A stretch of DNA of 64,000 bases from the NCBI RefSeq assembly GCF_000004195.4, contig NC_030679.2, positions 149,779,040-149,843,039 of the forward strand. The letters are read 5' to 3'. The stretch is from Xenopus tropicalis (taxonomy: Eukaryota; Chordata; Amphibia; Anura; Pipidae). A program made the translations under genes and the position numbers. The notes under the pieces are model-generated. The model saw only the letters and a program-made list of their open reading frames with translations, was not told where the DNA came from and did no database searches. Shown here in pieces: positions 1 to 10,378 of this stretch (positions within the stretch are counted from its first letter, which is position 1; each line of letters opens with the position of its first letter).

Positions 1-4
1 GTCT

Positions 5-78
5 GGCGCTGTGGCTTAGTTGGTTAAAGCGCCTGTCTAGTGAACAGGAGATCCTGAGTTCGACTCTCAGCAGTGCCT
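5..78 (+). tRNA. tRNA-Thr (anticodon AGT)
   Basis: The sequence folds as a complete 74-nt cloverleaf. The acceptor stem GGCGCTG pairs with CAGTGCC (one G-T pair) and is followed by discriminator T. The D arm contains the A-box motif TGGCTTAGTTGG. The anticodon stem CCTGT/ACAGG closes loop CTAGTGA, giving anticodon AGT. The T arm is CTGAG-TTCGACT-CTCAG, a good B box. It would deliver threonine to ACU codons. Two oddities: base 37 is G where threonine tRNAs normally have A, and there is no TTTT terminator in the first 80 bases downstream (first run near 168). A degraded copy of its 3' half lies at 7301. CCA is not encoded, as expected for a nuclear tRNA gene. Confidence 0.85.
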
Positions 79-1385
79 GACTTCTTCCTTTAAAGCTTGT
101 GGGGAACGGCTAGAGCGTGCCTTTGGCTCTCTTACCCATGTCTGTTCTCTTAAAACTCCCAGCCTGTTTTACATGCAGATGCCAGCCTCCTGGCAAGTTT
201 ATACTGTATGTTCCTATCTCTGTCCCTGGGTCGACAGCCTTGCCCTTTCTTTATATATATGTGCACATTGGAGACGTTCCCCCATCTTGCTATATGTCAA
301 TGTTAAATGTACAGGTGTCCTAGTAATGTCAGGACTTCATGCCCTTGTCCATGTTGTTATCATATGTTTAATATGTGTTTTATTGTTGACTGCTTTTATT
401 AATGTACAATTGAAGGTATTATATAGATCCCTCCTCTCTCTCCTCCCTTATTATTTATGTTTTTCCAATAAAGTCACATTTATTTATTTAAACACTGCAA
501 GAGGTACAATATTTCTAAAACAAAAACTACAACTAAGTGAGGAAAGAACTTACAGTATGTTGTGATTGTAGAACTATGAATATGTTGATAAATAAAAATG
601 TAACACAAATAACAATTATAAAGTCACAGGTTTCTACATTATGTTAAGCCTTTATTTTTATTTGCTTTAATTGGTTTTACTCTATAGACTTCTAATTATC
701 CCAAGCTCAGTAGGTCCCAGCAGATTTCCCATAGACTTAGTGACTGGGTAAGTAAATAAAAGGAGACAAGTTTAACACTTCCCGGTCAGTAGCCGCTGCC
801 ATTCTGATAGGAGCAAATCAGGTCAGTACATTATTGGCAGATCCTATTTCTCTGGGAGATGTTTCCACTGGAAGAAAGATCTAGGGATGAATAAGCAAAG
901 TTACAGTATAGAGCAGCAACTGATCATATAAAGATAAACAGACTCTCAGCCATAAAGTAGGGCAGGACTGCTGCTTATAATGGGGATCAGATAGGTATTT
1001 TTAATAAAGAAAACTCTTACAAATTTACATTTACATAACTAGATTCTCATTCCATAAATCAAATAGAAAGACACATTTACAAGCCTCCACATTTTCATGT
1101 ACAATAACTGTAATTGTTCTCTCTGTTGAACCTTCCTCACCAAGCGATCCAAGGGATTTATTGCATCTCATTTGCCACAGATACAATCTCATTATAGTAA
1201 GGACAATATAGAAGGTTTCTTTATCATGATATTGACTGCTTTTACCAATACCATATTCTATTTCTTGAACAATGACATTATATAAAAACTTTATATTCAA
1301 GATTCTTCATAATTGTTCCAAAAAAACACTGTGTCACTGGTCAAGATACTAAAAAGGGTTTCTAAATTTGCTGAGTCTTACGCCC
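79..1385. other. AT-rich stretch without recognised gene
   Basis: No OR homology or conserved coding pattern seen. The short reading frames at 117-565 and 1031-1300 (minus) have no recognisable motif. An AATAAA lies near 468, but there is no gene it clearly serves. Confidence 0.5.
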
Positions 1386-1500
1386 CCAGGTTACATTACA
1401 TACATAGGGTTGAAAAAAAGACCAGAGTCCATCAAGTTCAACCCATCCAAGTAAACCCAGCACCCACAACCCACACCTACCAATCACAATAGCCTTGGAT
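1386..1500 (+). repeat. Interspersed repeat fragment (TTGAAAAAAGAC type)
   Basis: The stretch around the words GGTTGAAAAAAAGACCAGAG and CATCAAGTTCAACCCATCC is a dispersed frog repeat. A diverged relative is seen at about 15770-15850 in this window. The class was not determined. Confidence 0.5.
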
Positions 1501-1577
1501 ACTCTGATTGTTCAAGAACTCATCCAGGCCCCTCTTATAGGCATTAACAGAATCTGCCATTATCCCATCACTAGTAT

Positions 1578-1638
1578 TAGTGATGGGCAAAATGATTCAC
1601 CTCGGCGAAGCGAAATGGGACAGATTCGCTCATCACTA
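1578..1638 (+). mobile_element. Short inverted-repeat transposon (TAGTGATG family), deletion copy
   Basis: Begins TAGTGATGGGC and ends GCTCATCACTA, with the family words AGCGAAATGGGACAGATTCG just inside the right end. It is reduced to 61 bp. This family recurs at least ten times in the window. Confidence 0.7.
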
Positions 1639-2229
1639 GTCGGTATATCTTCAAGCATTGATACGGGAGCAGATCTGGGCTGGGGGTTTAGCGTTGGGTA
1701 GATGTTTGACAGCGGAAATTACATTCTCTTGTGTATTTTTTTTATTTAGAAAATGCAGATCATCTTAATGAAACTTGGGTACTATGGGTTTATGTAAATA
1801 TGTTGGAAGAAGTCTAGTTTTGCTAGAGGGTCAAAGATCTTGTTAATTTAGTAAATTATATAAGGCAGTAGATACTCATAGAACTACATGACTATATGGT
1901 CCAGGTTATATACTAGATGGCCTAAATTGTTTTTGATTGCAACGATATTGGAGTGCATTTTTTGCTCTCTTAACGTGCATGGCAAGAGAGTTTGCTGTTT
2001 ATTGCCTTTCTCATACAATGCCTATTTGGTCCAAATCAAGGCTTTGGTGGTAGCTGATTGATCTTCATTATAATGGGACTCTAGTTGTTTTCATTTTGTT
2101 AATTGTGTAATAATTGTATCCTGGCCTATACAGTAGATTAAATATAACAACAAAAACACTGCCCTGAGTCTTTGCTTTGACCACTACCCATTTATACCAT
2201 GGGGTGAAAATGAAAAATATTTGTCTCTA

Positions 2230-2503
2230 GCCCATAATTTACATTCTCTGATCCTTCTGATTCACATACTGACCGTATATGAGAATGCCCTTGTCATAGC
2301 ATTGGTAACAGTCAGCCGAGGTCTTCAGTCTCCCATGTTCTTCTTTCTCCAACAACTCTCCTTCTCTGATCTCCTACAGTCCATGGTTATTGTGTCCACC
2401 CTGCTCAGAACTGTAAAAAAAAAGAGGGTCCAGTTTTCTTCTAACCGTGATGTCCTATGACAGATATCTGCCCAACTGTGCAATGAATATTCCTCGCTAA
2501 TAC
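2230..2503 (+). pseudogene. Olfactory receptor pseudogene
   Basis: Similar to the intact OR at 2699-3619 from transmembrane segment 1 (words for ILTVYEN) through the TM2 region (QSPMFFFLQQLSFSDLLQ). It then jumps across a deletion of about 85 bp to the TM3 words LLTVMSYDRYL before the similarity ends at a stop. The A-rich run near 2412 and the deletion break the frame. The start codon, TM4-TM7 and the C-terminus are absent. It lies about 200 bp upstream of its intact relative, so it is best read as a decayed tandem duplicate. Confidence 0.85.
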
Positions 2504-2698
2504 CAGTACAATTAGTAGAAAAGAGTGACTTGAATTTTTAAAATGCTAATGAAGAAATACAGCGGGAAAGTGAAAAAGTTTAATATGTTTAAAAAGTGCG
2601 TAATTATAAATAGTATTCTAGTTACTATTACCTGGACTTGAAGTTGGCAGAAAAAAATTGAATTACAACTTCAAAAAGTTTTGTTTTCCACCCAGACA

Positions 2699-3619
2699 AT
2701 GAGAATGCAGAACCGCTCGATGGTCTCTGAGATTTTCCTTTTGGGATTTCAGCATCTCGACAATTTCAAGATCCTGATTTTTTCTTTGATTCTTTTGATT
2801 CACATACTGACCGTATGTGAAAACTTTCTTGTCATGGCATTGGCACAAATTAGCCAAAATCTTCAGTCTCCCATGTTCTTCTTTCTCCAACAACTTTCTG
2901 TCTCTGATCTCCTGCAGTCTGTGGTTATTGTGCCCACCCTGCTCAGAACTGTAATAAATGAAGGAGCTAAAATACCCCTTATTGGCTGTATTGTACAACT
3001 TTATTTCTTTGGTGTCACTGAAGCTTTACAGAGTTTCCTTCTAACTGTGATGTCCTATGACAGATATCTGGCCATCTGCAATCCCCTGCGTTATTCTTCA
3101 CTAATGAGCCACAGAGTCTGTGTTAAACTAATTGCCATATCATGGCTGCTTGCCCTTAGTGTTACATCAGTTACTCAGATCCCTGCAGCTACACAAGAGT
3201 TCTGCAACCAAAATACCATCAACCATTTCTTCTGTGATTACTTTCCTCTCCTGGAACTTTCCTGCTCAGACACCTCCTTGGCACGGATATTGACAATTGC
3301 ACTATCTACCCCTGTAATTCTTTTCCCCTTCATGCTCATCATTGGATCCTATATCTGTATTGCCCATGAAATCCTAAAGATAGTGTCCAGTATTGGGAGA
3401 CAAAAAGCCTTCTCCACCTGCAGCTCCCACTTGGCCGTGGTCTCCATATTTTATGGGACTCTCATTGTTACTTATATGGTTCCCAGGAGAAACCAGTCAC
3501 AGACCATTAGCAAACTCCTTTCCCTTTTATACACTGTAGTGACTCCTTTTATTAACCCAATGATTTACAGCTTGAAAAGTGCAGATATGAAAAATGCCCT
3601 TAAGAATGTTTTACAATAA
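2699..3619 (+). CDS. Olfactory receptor, 306 aa
   Basis: Intact intronless seven-transmembrane odorant receptor, expected in the cilia of olfactory neurons and coupling to Golf. Visible OR hallmarks by residue: N-glycosylation site NRS near the N-terminus (5-7), EN at 41-42 in TM1 (usually GN), QSPMFFFLQQLSVSD after TM1 (56-70), the TM3 cysteine C97, MSYDRYLAIC (118-127), extracellular-loop cysteines around 169-189, KAFSTCSSHL in TM6 (236-245) and NPMIYSLK in TM7 (286-293). The open frame continues to a TTG at 2681, which is not a plausible vertebrate start. ATG at 2699 or 2705 is preferred because a pyrimidine-rich stretch ending CAG (AG at 2694-2695) looks like a 3' splice site just before it, as expected for an OR coding exon. 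AATAAA motifs overlap and follow the stop. Its closest relative in the window is the pseudogene at 2230; the OR at 10379 is next. Confidence 0.93.
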   Translation: MRMQNRSMVSEIFLLGFQHLDNFKILIFSLILLIHILTVCENFLVMALAQISQNLQSPMFFFLQQLSVSDLLQSVVIVPTLLRTVINEGAKIPLIGCIVQLYFFGVTEALQSFLLTVMSYDRYLAICNPLRYSSLMSHRVCVKLIAISWLLALSVTSVTQIPAATQEFCNQNTINHFFCDYFPLLELSCSDTSLARILTIALSTPVILFPFMLIIGSYICIAHEILKIVSSIGRQKAFSTCSSHLAVVSIFYGTLIVTYMVPRRNQSQTISKLLSLLYTVVTPFINPMIYSLKSADMKNALKNVLQ

Positions 3620-4792
3620 ATAAAACATCCATTAAAGAAAACATTAACCCAATTTAAACAATTGCTTAGGTTTGTTTCCTTACATAAAGTGCCAGACTAA
3701 AAGCTGCTGTAATATTCCTTAGCAGAGTAGCCATTTAAACCTCATCAATTTCAAGGCTTTTAGCTTGTCTTTAGAGTTCATGGTATGCAGGTATAGCCTA
3801 TAAGTTACTATCCCTCAAATATGTCTTATTTTGTTCTTGGGTCAGCTAATTTATGTTTAGGGGTGTGAAATACAGTAGAACCCTCAATTTACATTGGACA
3901 TCTAAAATATGTGAAAAACCTAAAATAAGGAAGATGTATTATATGTCATATAGGGACCCATAGATTTAATAGCACCTATGGCTTTAAATAACTACAGGAC
4001 CAGTGCTCTTAGTTATTAGGCAAAAGAGTCTGTGTCAAAGTTAGTTTATTTACATATGTATGGTATTGGCTAGCAGGTATGGCGACTCCTTCTTGTCACA
4101 CTGTGACATAGTGCTGAGAAGGGGTGGTGCTTCCTCTTTGAATTCCTGAGGAACACAGTCGATGGATACTAGGAACCTGGGAGTTGGGCCTAGTAAAGGA
4201 AAGGCTAGTGAAGCCCATGGTAAAGTCAGGGACCCTGTGAATGAGGTATAGTCGAGAGAGGATAGTTTATGTAATATCACTTTCTTGGACAGAATTAGTT
4301 AGCAAGAGCAGCCTGTGCTCCAACAAGGATTGATAGCTGGAGATATCTCTCCTCTCGGGCAAAACTTGCCTGTAGTGTAGGGATCACAGAACTGAATAGG
4401 GATTTAGGTTATATGTATTCCCTGATCCAATGAGTTGGATCCAGGTCATTGAGGGTCCTGAGGGTGCATCCAGAAATCTGGCTACAGGATTATCAGATGG
4501 TATTTTCTCTGATTGCTGTGATTGTGCCCAACAAGTATGTGAAGAACTTCAAGGATTTGTGAGTATAACAAGCAAGTTGCTATTTGATTTGCGTAGAAAC
4601 CTTTCGGCATCCAGTTCTTTTATTTAGTCAGCACAAGCCATCACCCTTCCACATAGCAAAGGCCCAGCCTGTGGAGAGAGGGTCCAGTGTAACCTATGCT
4701 CTATCTGTTCCCTAGCCGGGCAAGGTCTAGCCTAGCCTTGATGGGATTAAAATGCAGATATGTATAATTGAGGTTTGACTGTTTTATAATTA
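3620..4792. other. Intergenic; diverged repeat, possibly LTR-derived
   Basis: Around 3940-4170 the sequence resembles 7729-7950 (shared words GGGACCCATAG, CATATGT, TAGCAGGTA, GCTGAGGAACA), so both are copies of one old repeat. The left edge resembles the termini of the LTR element at 40856-45705, but the match is short. No gene was seen. Confidence 0.4.
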
Positions 4793-4971
4793 GACATGGA
4801 TTCGCGGCAAATTCCACATTTCACCATTGGTGGATTTTTTTCGCAAACTGGGCACAAAAATTTGGCGAGTGAGGAAAAGTCATGTCAAAAACGTAGCGGG
4901 GTTTCGCAAATTTTTCCACAGTTTTGTGAATTTTTCGGTGAAGCAAAATGGGACAGATCCTCTCATCACTA
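4793..4971 (+). mobile_element. Short inverted-repeat transposon (TAGTGATG family), 5' end missing
   Basis: Contains the family body (CATGGATTCGCGGCAAATTC, CATTTCACCATTGG) and the right end AATGGGACAGATCC...CTCATCACTA. The left terminal repeat is lacking. Confidence 0.7.
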
Positions 4972-5029
4972 TAGATAAACTATTTTCTTTTTGACAGGAT
5001 GTTATATAGAGGTTATATAGATGTTTATT

Positions 5030-6440
5030 TAATGGTTAATCATTTAACCATGAAATAAACCCAATGGGCTGTTCTGCCCCAATAAGGGGTAATTATATCT
5101 TAGTTGGGATCATGTACCTGTACTGTACTTAATAAAACAGTACCTGTACTTGATCCCAACTAAGATATAATTACCCCTTATTGGGGCAGAACAGCCCTAT
5201 TGGGTTTATTTCATGGTTAAATGATTCCCTTTTCTCTGTAATAATAAAACAGTACCTGTACTTGATCCCAACTAAGATATAATTACCCCTTATTGGGGCA
5301 GAACAGCCCTATTGGGTTTATTTCATGGTTAAATGATTCCCTTTTCTCTGTAATAATAAAACAGTACCTGTACTTGATCCCAACTAAGATATAATTACCC
5401 CTTATTGGGGCAGAACAGCCCTATTGGGTTTATTTCATGGTTAAATGATTCCCTTTTCTCTGTAATAATAAAACAGTACCTGTACTTGATCCCAACTAAG
5501 ATATAATTACCCCTAATTGGGGCAGAACAGCCCTATTGGGTTTATTTAATGGTTAAATTATTCCCTTTTCTCTGTAATAATAAAGCAGTACCTGTACTTG
5601 ATCCCAACTAAGATATAATTACCCCTTATTGGGGCAGAACAGCCCTATTGGGTTTATTTAATGGTTAAATTATTCCCTTTTCTCTGTAATAATAAAGCAG
5701 TACCTGTACTTGATCCCAACTAAGATATAATTACCCCTTATTGGGGGCAGAACAGCCCTATTGGGTTTATTTCATGGTTAAATGATTCCCTTTTCTCTGT
5801 AATAATAAAACAGTACCTGTACTTGATCCCAACTAAGATATAATTACCCCTTATTGGGGCAGAACAGCCCTATTGGGTTTATTTCATGGTTAAATGATTC
5901 CCTTTTCCCTGTAATAATAAAACAGTACCTGTACTTGATCCCAACTAAGATATAATTACCCCTTATTGGGGCAGAACAGCCCTTTTGGGTTTATTTCATG
6001 GTTAAATGATTCCCTTTTCTCTGTAATAATAAAACAGTACCTGTACTTGATCCCAACTAAGATATAATTACCCCTTATTGGGGCAGAACAGCCCTATTGG
6101 GTTTATTTCATGGTTAAATTATTCCCTTTTCTCTGTAATAATAAAACAGTACCTGTACTTGATCCCAACTAAGATATAATTACCCCTTATTGGGGGCAGA
6201 ACAGCCCTATTGGGTTTATTTAATGGTTAAATGATTCCCTTTTCTCTGTAATAATAAAACAGTACCTGTACTTGATCCCAACTAAGATATAATTACCCCT
6301 TATTGGGGCAGAACAGCCCTATTGGGTTTATTTCATGGTTAAATGATTCCCTTTTCTCTGTAATAATAAAACAGTACCTGTACTTGATCCCAACTAAGAT
6401 ATAATTACCCCTTATTGGGGGTAAAACAAGCCTATTGGGT
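5030..6440 (+). repeat. 112-bp satellite array, about 12 direct units plus one inverted unit
   Basis: The word CTTGATCCCAAC recurs at about 112-bp spacing (5149, 5261, 5373 and on to 6382). Units differ by few bases, for example TTTCATGG versus TTTAATGG and GGGG versus GGGGG. The first unit (about 5035-5115) is inverted, so the array opens with a palindromic junction near 5116-5150. A related transposon right end (CCCATACCTGTA) lies at 7065-7076, so this is probably a short transposon whose interior expanded and was then rearranged. The same unit occurs once in the element at 15850-16180 and about 17 times, inverted, at 60760-62640. Confidence 0.92.
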
Positions 6441-7076
6441 TTATTCAATATTTAAAGGAGACATATCCTATAAAAATGATGTAAGTACCAGGGAATTATA
6501 CTCCTCTAGATATAGAAGGATTGTGCCTTAAAAAGTTGTGTTTCTGACTGATTTATTGAGAAATATAACCAAAACCCCACTAGCCCCGCCCATCAGTTCA
6601 ACTTCCTGCTGGCTGAATTCTCTGGATGAGCTGGGGAGCCGGTGGCCCTCCGTACCCTGCACTGTAGGATAGGAACCAATCAGCAGCTAGGCTGACCTGA
6701 TAGGGAACTAAAGCCTGTCTGTGCTTGTGTGAGTGCAGGGCTGTGATTGGCTCTCCCCCTCCAACTGTGCTTCTGGGAGAGACCGTTAGGACACGCCCAC
6801 TCTTTATTTCAAACTGGGACGGAGAAGTGATAGGATCTATAGGGAGCTCCAATAAAGGGGCCATTGTTACAGATAGGGTTAATGTTTAACCCAAAGGGAA
6901 ACCAGCACCGGATATTATTCAATTATTCAATTGCCTACATTTTTTCCAATTATCCAATATGTCTCCATTAAATGATTTTAATCAGACTTAAGTTATAGAG
7001 ATCTAAATTACGAAAAGATCTCTATCTGGAAAACCCCAGGTCCCTAGCATTCTGGATAACAGGTCCCATACCTGTA
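6441..7076. repeat. Composite repeat between satellite array and transposon right end
   Basis: An unrecognised segment (about 6455-6880) with CCAATCA and GATTGG boxes separates the array from a right-end fragment of the CAGGTAT-type transposon (about 6960-7076, ending CATACCTGTA). No coding evidence; the 88-aa minus frame at 6598-6864 has no motif. Confidence 0.5.
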
Positions 7077-7300
7077 CAAGGTTCTCTGATATGATGTGAT
7101 GCCCTTCTGCCTAGTTCAAAACAGAGTTGGTTCACCATTTACTGGCCATTTAGTGTCTACCTGAGAGGCGGGTAATAGCGGGGCCATGATTGGTTACTAA
7201 GTAAGTCACACCTACACAAGTTCTATGAAAATGATAAAAGAAAAGTGTCCTTTATAGTTTTTTTTAGTATTTGTGCCTTAATTACTTATGACCAAAAGTA

Positions 7301-7329
7301 GACCCTGAGTTTGAGTCTCGGCAGTGTCT
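7301..7329 (+). pseudogene. tRNA-Thr 3'-half remnant
   Basis: Matches the T arm and 3' acceptor strand of the tRNA at 5-78 (GACCCTGAGTTTGAGTCTCG then GCAGTGTCTG). The similarity continues into the 3' flank (TTCTTCCTT, AACAGCTAGAATG against AACGGCTAGAGCG). The 5' half is missing. Because the flank is shared, it is a decayed copy of the tRNA locus rather than a chance match. Confidence 0.6.
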
Positions 7330-7728
7330 GGTTTCTTCCTTGAAGAACAGCTAGAATGTTCCCTTCATGGTGTACCCAAGGCCACATTACACTGACTAGA
7401 GGTCTATGGATCACCATATGGGCTTCACCTTAATGTAGTAAGGAGGCTCTACTGTTATTTAGTAGCAGGCATATAAACATAGGGTCCTGATGATCCTGGT
7501 TGCCTATGGTCCTCAGTACCTTTGGGTAGTCATCATTTAATATTTGTTTTTACTGACACAGTAAAGAACATATTTTGGTTAGTGATGAGAGTCAGCCATG
7601 TGATATTGTAGTACCTCCCACTTCTCTTCTTCACCCCCAATTTTTCTTGGCTAAAGATAGGCTCAGTAATAGATCCTATTTGAAATAGGATCTATGGTTT
7701 CTTCCTTGAAGAACAGCTAGAATGTACC

Positions 7729-8140
7729 TGTAGGGACCCATAGGGTTAAATGGCCCCTATGGCTTGAAATCCCTACAGGTTTAGTCCCCTTAATTGCTGG
7801 GCAGAAGGGAATGTATCTAAGTAAGTTCATTGACATATGTGTGCTATTCATTAGCAGGTAAGGTGACCACTTCCTGCCTCACTTTGGTATAGTGCTGGGA
7901 AAGGGGGGGCACCTTCCTCTTTGTTTCCAGCTGAGGAACAGGGTGGGTGTTGCTGTGAGCCCAGGGCACAGGCCTAGTTGAACCACTCTGTATGTGGTGT
8001 TGCCTGTACCACTGGCATCAGAGAAGCTGTATTGTGAGTAACCCTGTGTTTTGCAGTCCCTGGTAACTTTGGGGGTGCTGTCGCCTGAGGCGAATGTCTC
8101 AACTGGAACCCCTGTTCCTGATTCGTCAAAGCCGCCCAAT
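7729..8140 (+). repeat. LTR-like remnant (TGTAGGGACCCATAGGG start)
   Basis: Starts with the same 20 or so bases that form the outer end of the LTRs at 40856-45705, read on the minus strand there. The later part resembles 3940-4170 instead. The right boundary is not clear. Possibly a degraded solo LTR of a related family. Confidence 0.4.
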
Positions 8141-10186
8141 GCTAATGTCTATCTTATTCATTATGTGATCTGCCCAAACCTTACACACTCCCCACATGCC
8201 TAACCTCCCTTCCTACCCACAAATGACACCTTCTACATCTCTTGAGGCCCCTCTGCCATAGGCCCGTTACTGGACTCCCCTAATGGCAGCCCTGCTTGGG
8301 AGGCCAAATGGTTTTGTATCTTTATATCAACACCGACTTCTATTTTTGTCTGCCTAGAATTACTATAACTGTACATAATAAGTGTATGAATAAAAATGAT
8401 TGTATATTGATAGTTAATATCCTTCAAAAATAAACTAATGAACTAAATCTCTATAGAACAGCCATTCTTCCAACAGACAGAGGAGGCTCCCAGTAGGTTT
8501 AATAACTGGGGAAATTCCTGACAGCAGTGTATAAAAATGTTTCTTCTGAATGGGTTCATACAGTCGGAGGCAGGACTTCTGGCCAGTGAACTTGTGGAAC
8601 TGTTATACTGCAACATTATATTCTCATTTCAAGAACTCCCAATGTAAGGAAAAGTGAGAGTGTATGGGGGCAAAAAGAAAAAAATCAAAGCAGATAATAC
8701 ATTTTGAAAAATTCAGGTTGTGTGGTTGTAACTACATTGACTATTAACTATGTGATAAGATGATGATTATCTATTAGCAATTTATTATTGCAATGAAAGG
8801 TTGGCATAGCATCGCCAGATATGTCATTGATCAGAAAATCAAGTTCCTATTGTAAATGGTCTGTTACCTCAAGTGGAAAAGGGACTTGGGGGAAGGTCAA
8901 GTGGAAGGAGAAGGTAATGGAGCTCAATGTAGGGTTTGGGGGTTCTAGAGAAGCCCAATATCAGGATATTATTCTAATAGTCTTGTTGTAGTAGTCTACA
9001 ATGCCAATTGACTAATAGAGGTAGATATGCATTATAGCTGGGCAGACCAGCATAGCACTAACTGGTTGGTTCTACTTAATATAAACCCAAAAATGGTTGT
9101 GCACTAATACTGGGTTTGTTTTTTTGGGACTTTGTGGCAAAGTGTTTACATAAATGCAGCCCAAGTAAAACATGGAAAAGGGGACTCTTTATACCTGAGT
9201 GTTGATGCTATTAGCACGTTGGCAAAGGTTATTAAAGGGGAGTTTTATCGTCAAAACATAATTATTATCTGCCCACCTTTTTATTTTTTTAAAACATTTT
9301 TCCGACTCTCTCAGTCCTTCCGAGCGCATCTCATACAGTATCCTGGGTTGGTTTCTGGAAAATGAAAAACAACGTCTGTATTGGCTTCATATAAATAAAC
9401 TGTCTGTATAGATTGACATATTCACTATGGTGGATTTGGATTGTGGAAGAAACATTTGCAAAAAGTAAATGAAATTGCTCATTGTACTTGTACTGGTTTC
9501 CATACACAGTGTCAGGTGTGGTTCCAGCAACGGTAGGGGTTAATCTTTCCTGCACCTCTCCCCCAATCAGCAACAGGAGAAACCTTTTTATAGACCCCGC
9601 CTTGTTCCCCCCTTGTCTGAGCAAACAGGTTCTGTTGTGAGTTGGAGTTTGTGAATAAGAAGGTTTCATTGAGAAGGACAGGTACGGTTAACCATTCACA
9701 AAGGTGTGATTTAAATGATAAGTAGCAACCGATAGCAATCCCAAACATTAGATGTAGTAATATTAGGGGTAATTTATGAAATAATAAAAATTCTAGGGCG
9801 CCCCTCAATAAATGTTTAGTTATAGAGTACATGCGGCAAATGCACCTTGTAAGGGTCCAGAAGCGTCGGCGACCCACCGGCACTTACTCTCTTCTGGGTC
9901 TGAGTGTTGTGCAGGGGCAGGTAGGGCCCCTAGGTGATGCCTATTGCCCTCCCCTATCCTAAATGCAGTACTGCTGATTACAAGGGGCTCTGTATTCAGG
10001 TACATGTCCTTTTTCTCCATTCTAGAACATAATGACCTGCACTTATGGCCACGCTCCATGTGATAGGATGTTCTTTGCACCACTTATAGATTTCCTGATG
10101 TTTTGCTAATTTTTCAGCCAAACCTTTACTCTTCACTAGTCATGCACGCCTGTTGATGAGTTGATGTGCGCATTCACACGGACAAA
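8141..10186. other. Long stretch without recognised gene
   Basis: No OR, transposase or RT similarity was noticed. The overlapping minus frames at 9331-9883 and the plus frame at 9132-9365 have no motif and are not shared with other parts of the window. Confidence 0.45.
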
Positions 10187-10314
10187 GAGAAGAAAAGATG
10201 GAAATAGAAGTTTTTCTTTTTATATAGACAGTCTAAGGGATGAACCAGACAACGGTCACTGAGATTCTCCTCTTGGGATTCCAAAATCTTCACAACTTCA
10301 GGATTCCGTTCTTC
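10187..10314 (+). pseudogene. Partial tandem duplicate of the next OR's 5' end (128 bp)
   Basis: Positions 10187-10314 repeat 10326-10453 at an offset of 139 bp, with three visible substitutions. The copy includes a pyrimidine tract and AG (10230-10231), the start codon (ATG at 10240) and the first 25 codons of the OR at 10379. Reading on from 10240 gives a 53-aa frame that enters another frame through the junction and stops at 10399-10401, overlapping the real OR start. It cannot make a receptor. Confidence 0.85.
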
Positions 10315-10378
10315 ACGCAGACGATGAGAAGAAAAGATGGAAATAGAAGTTTTTCTTTTTACATAGACAGTCTATGGG

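Noticed and set aside
2681..2698. Upstream extension of the first OR to a TTG codon
   Set aside because: TTG is not a usual vertebrate start, and a splice-acceptor-like sequence lies between it and the first ATG.
5030..6440. Possible CRISPR-like array
   Set aside because: The whole 112-bp unit is conserved with no variable spacers, and the context is a vertebrate genome with transposon ends.
9331..9883. Overlapping minus frames of 112 and 123 aa
   Set aside because: No recognisable motif, overlapping in two frames, and no paralogue in the window.
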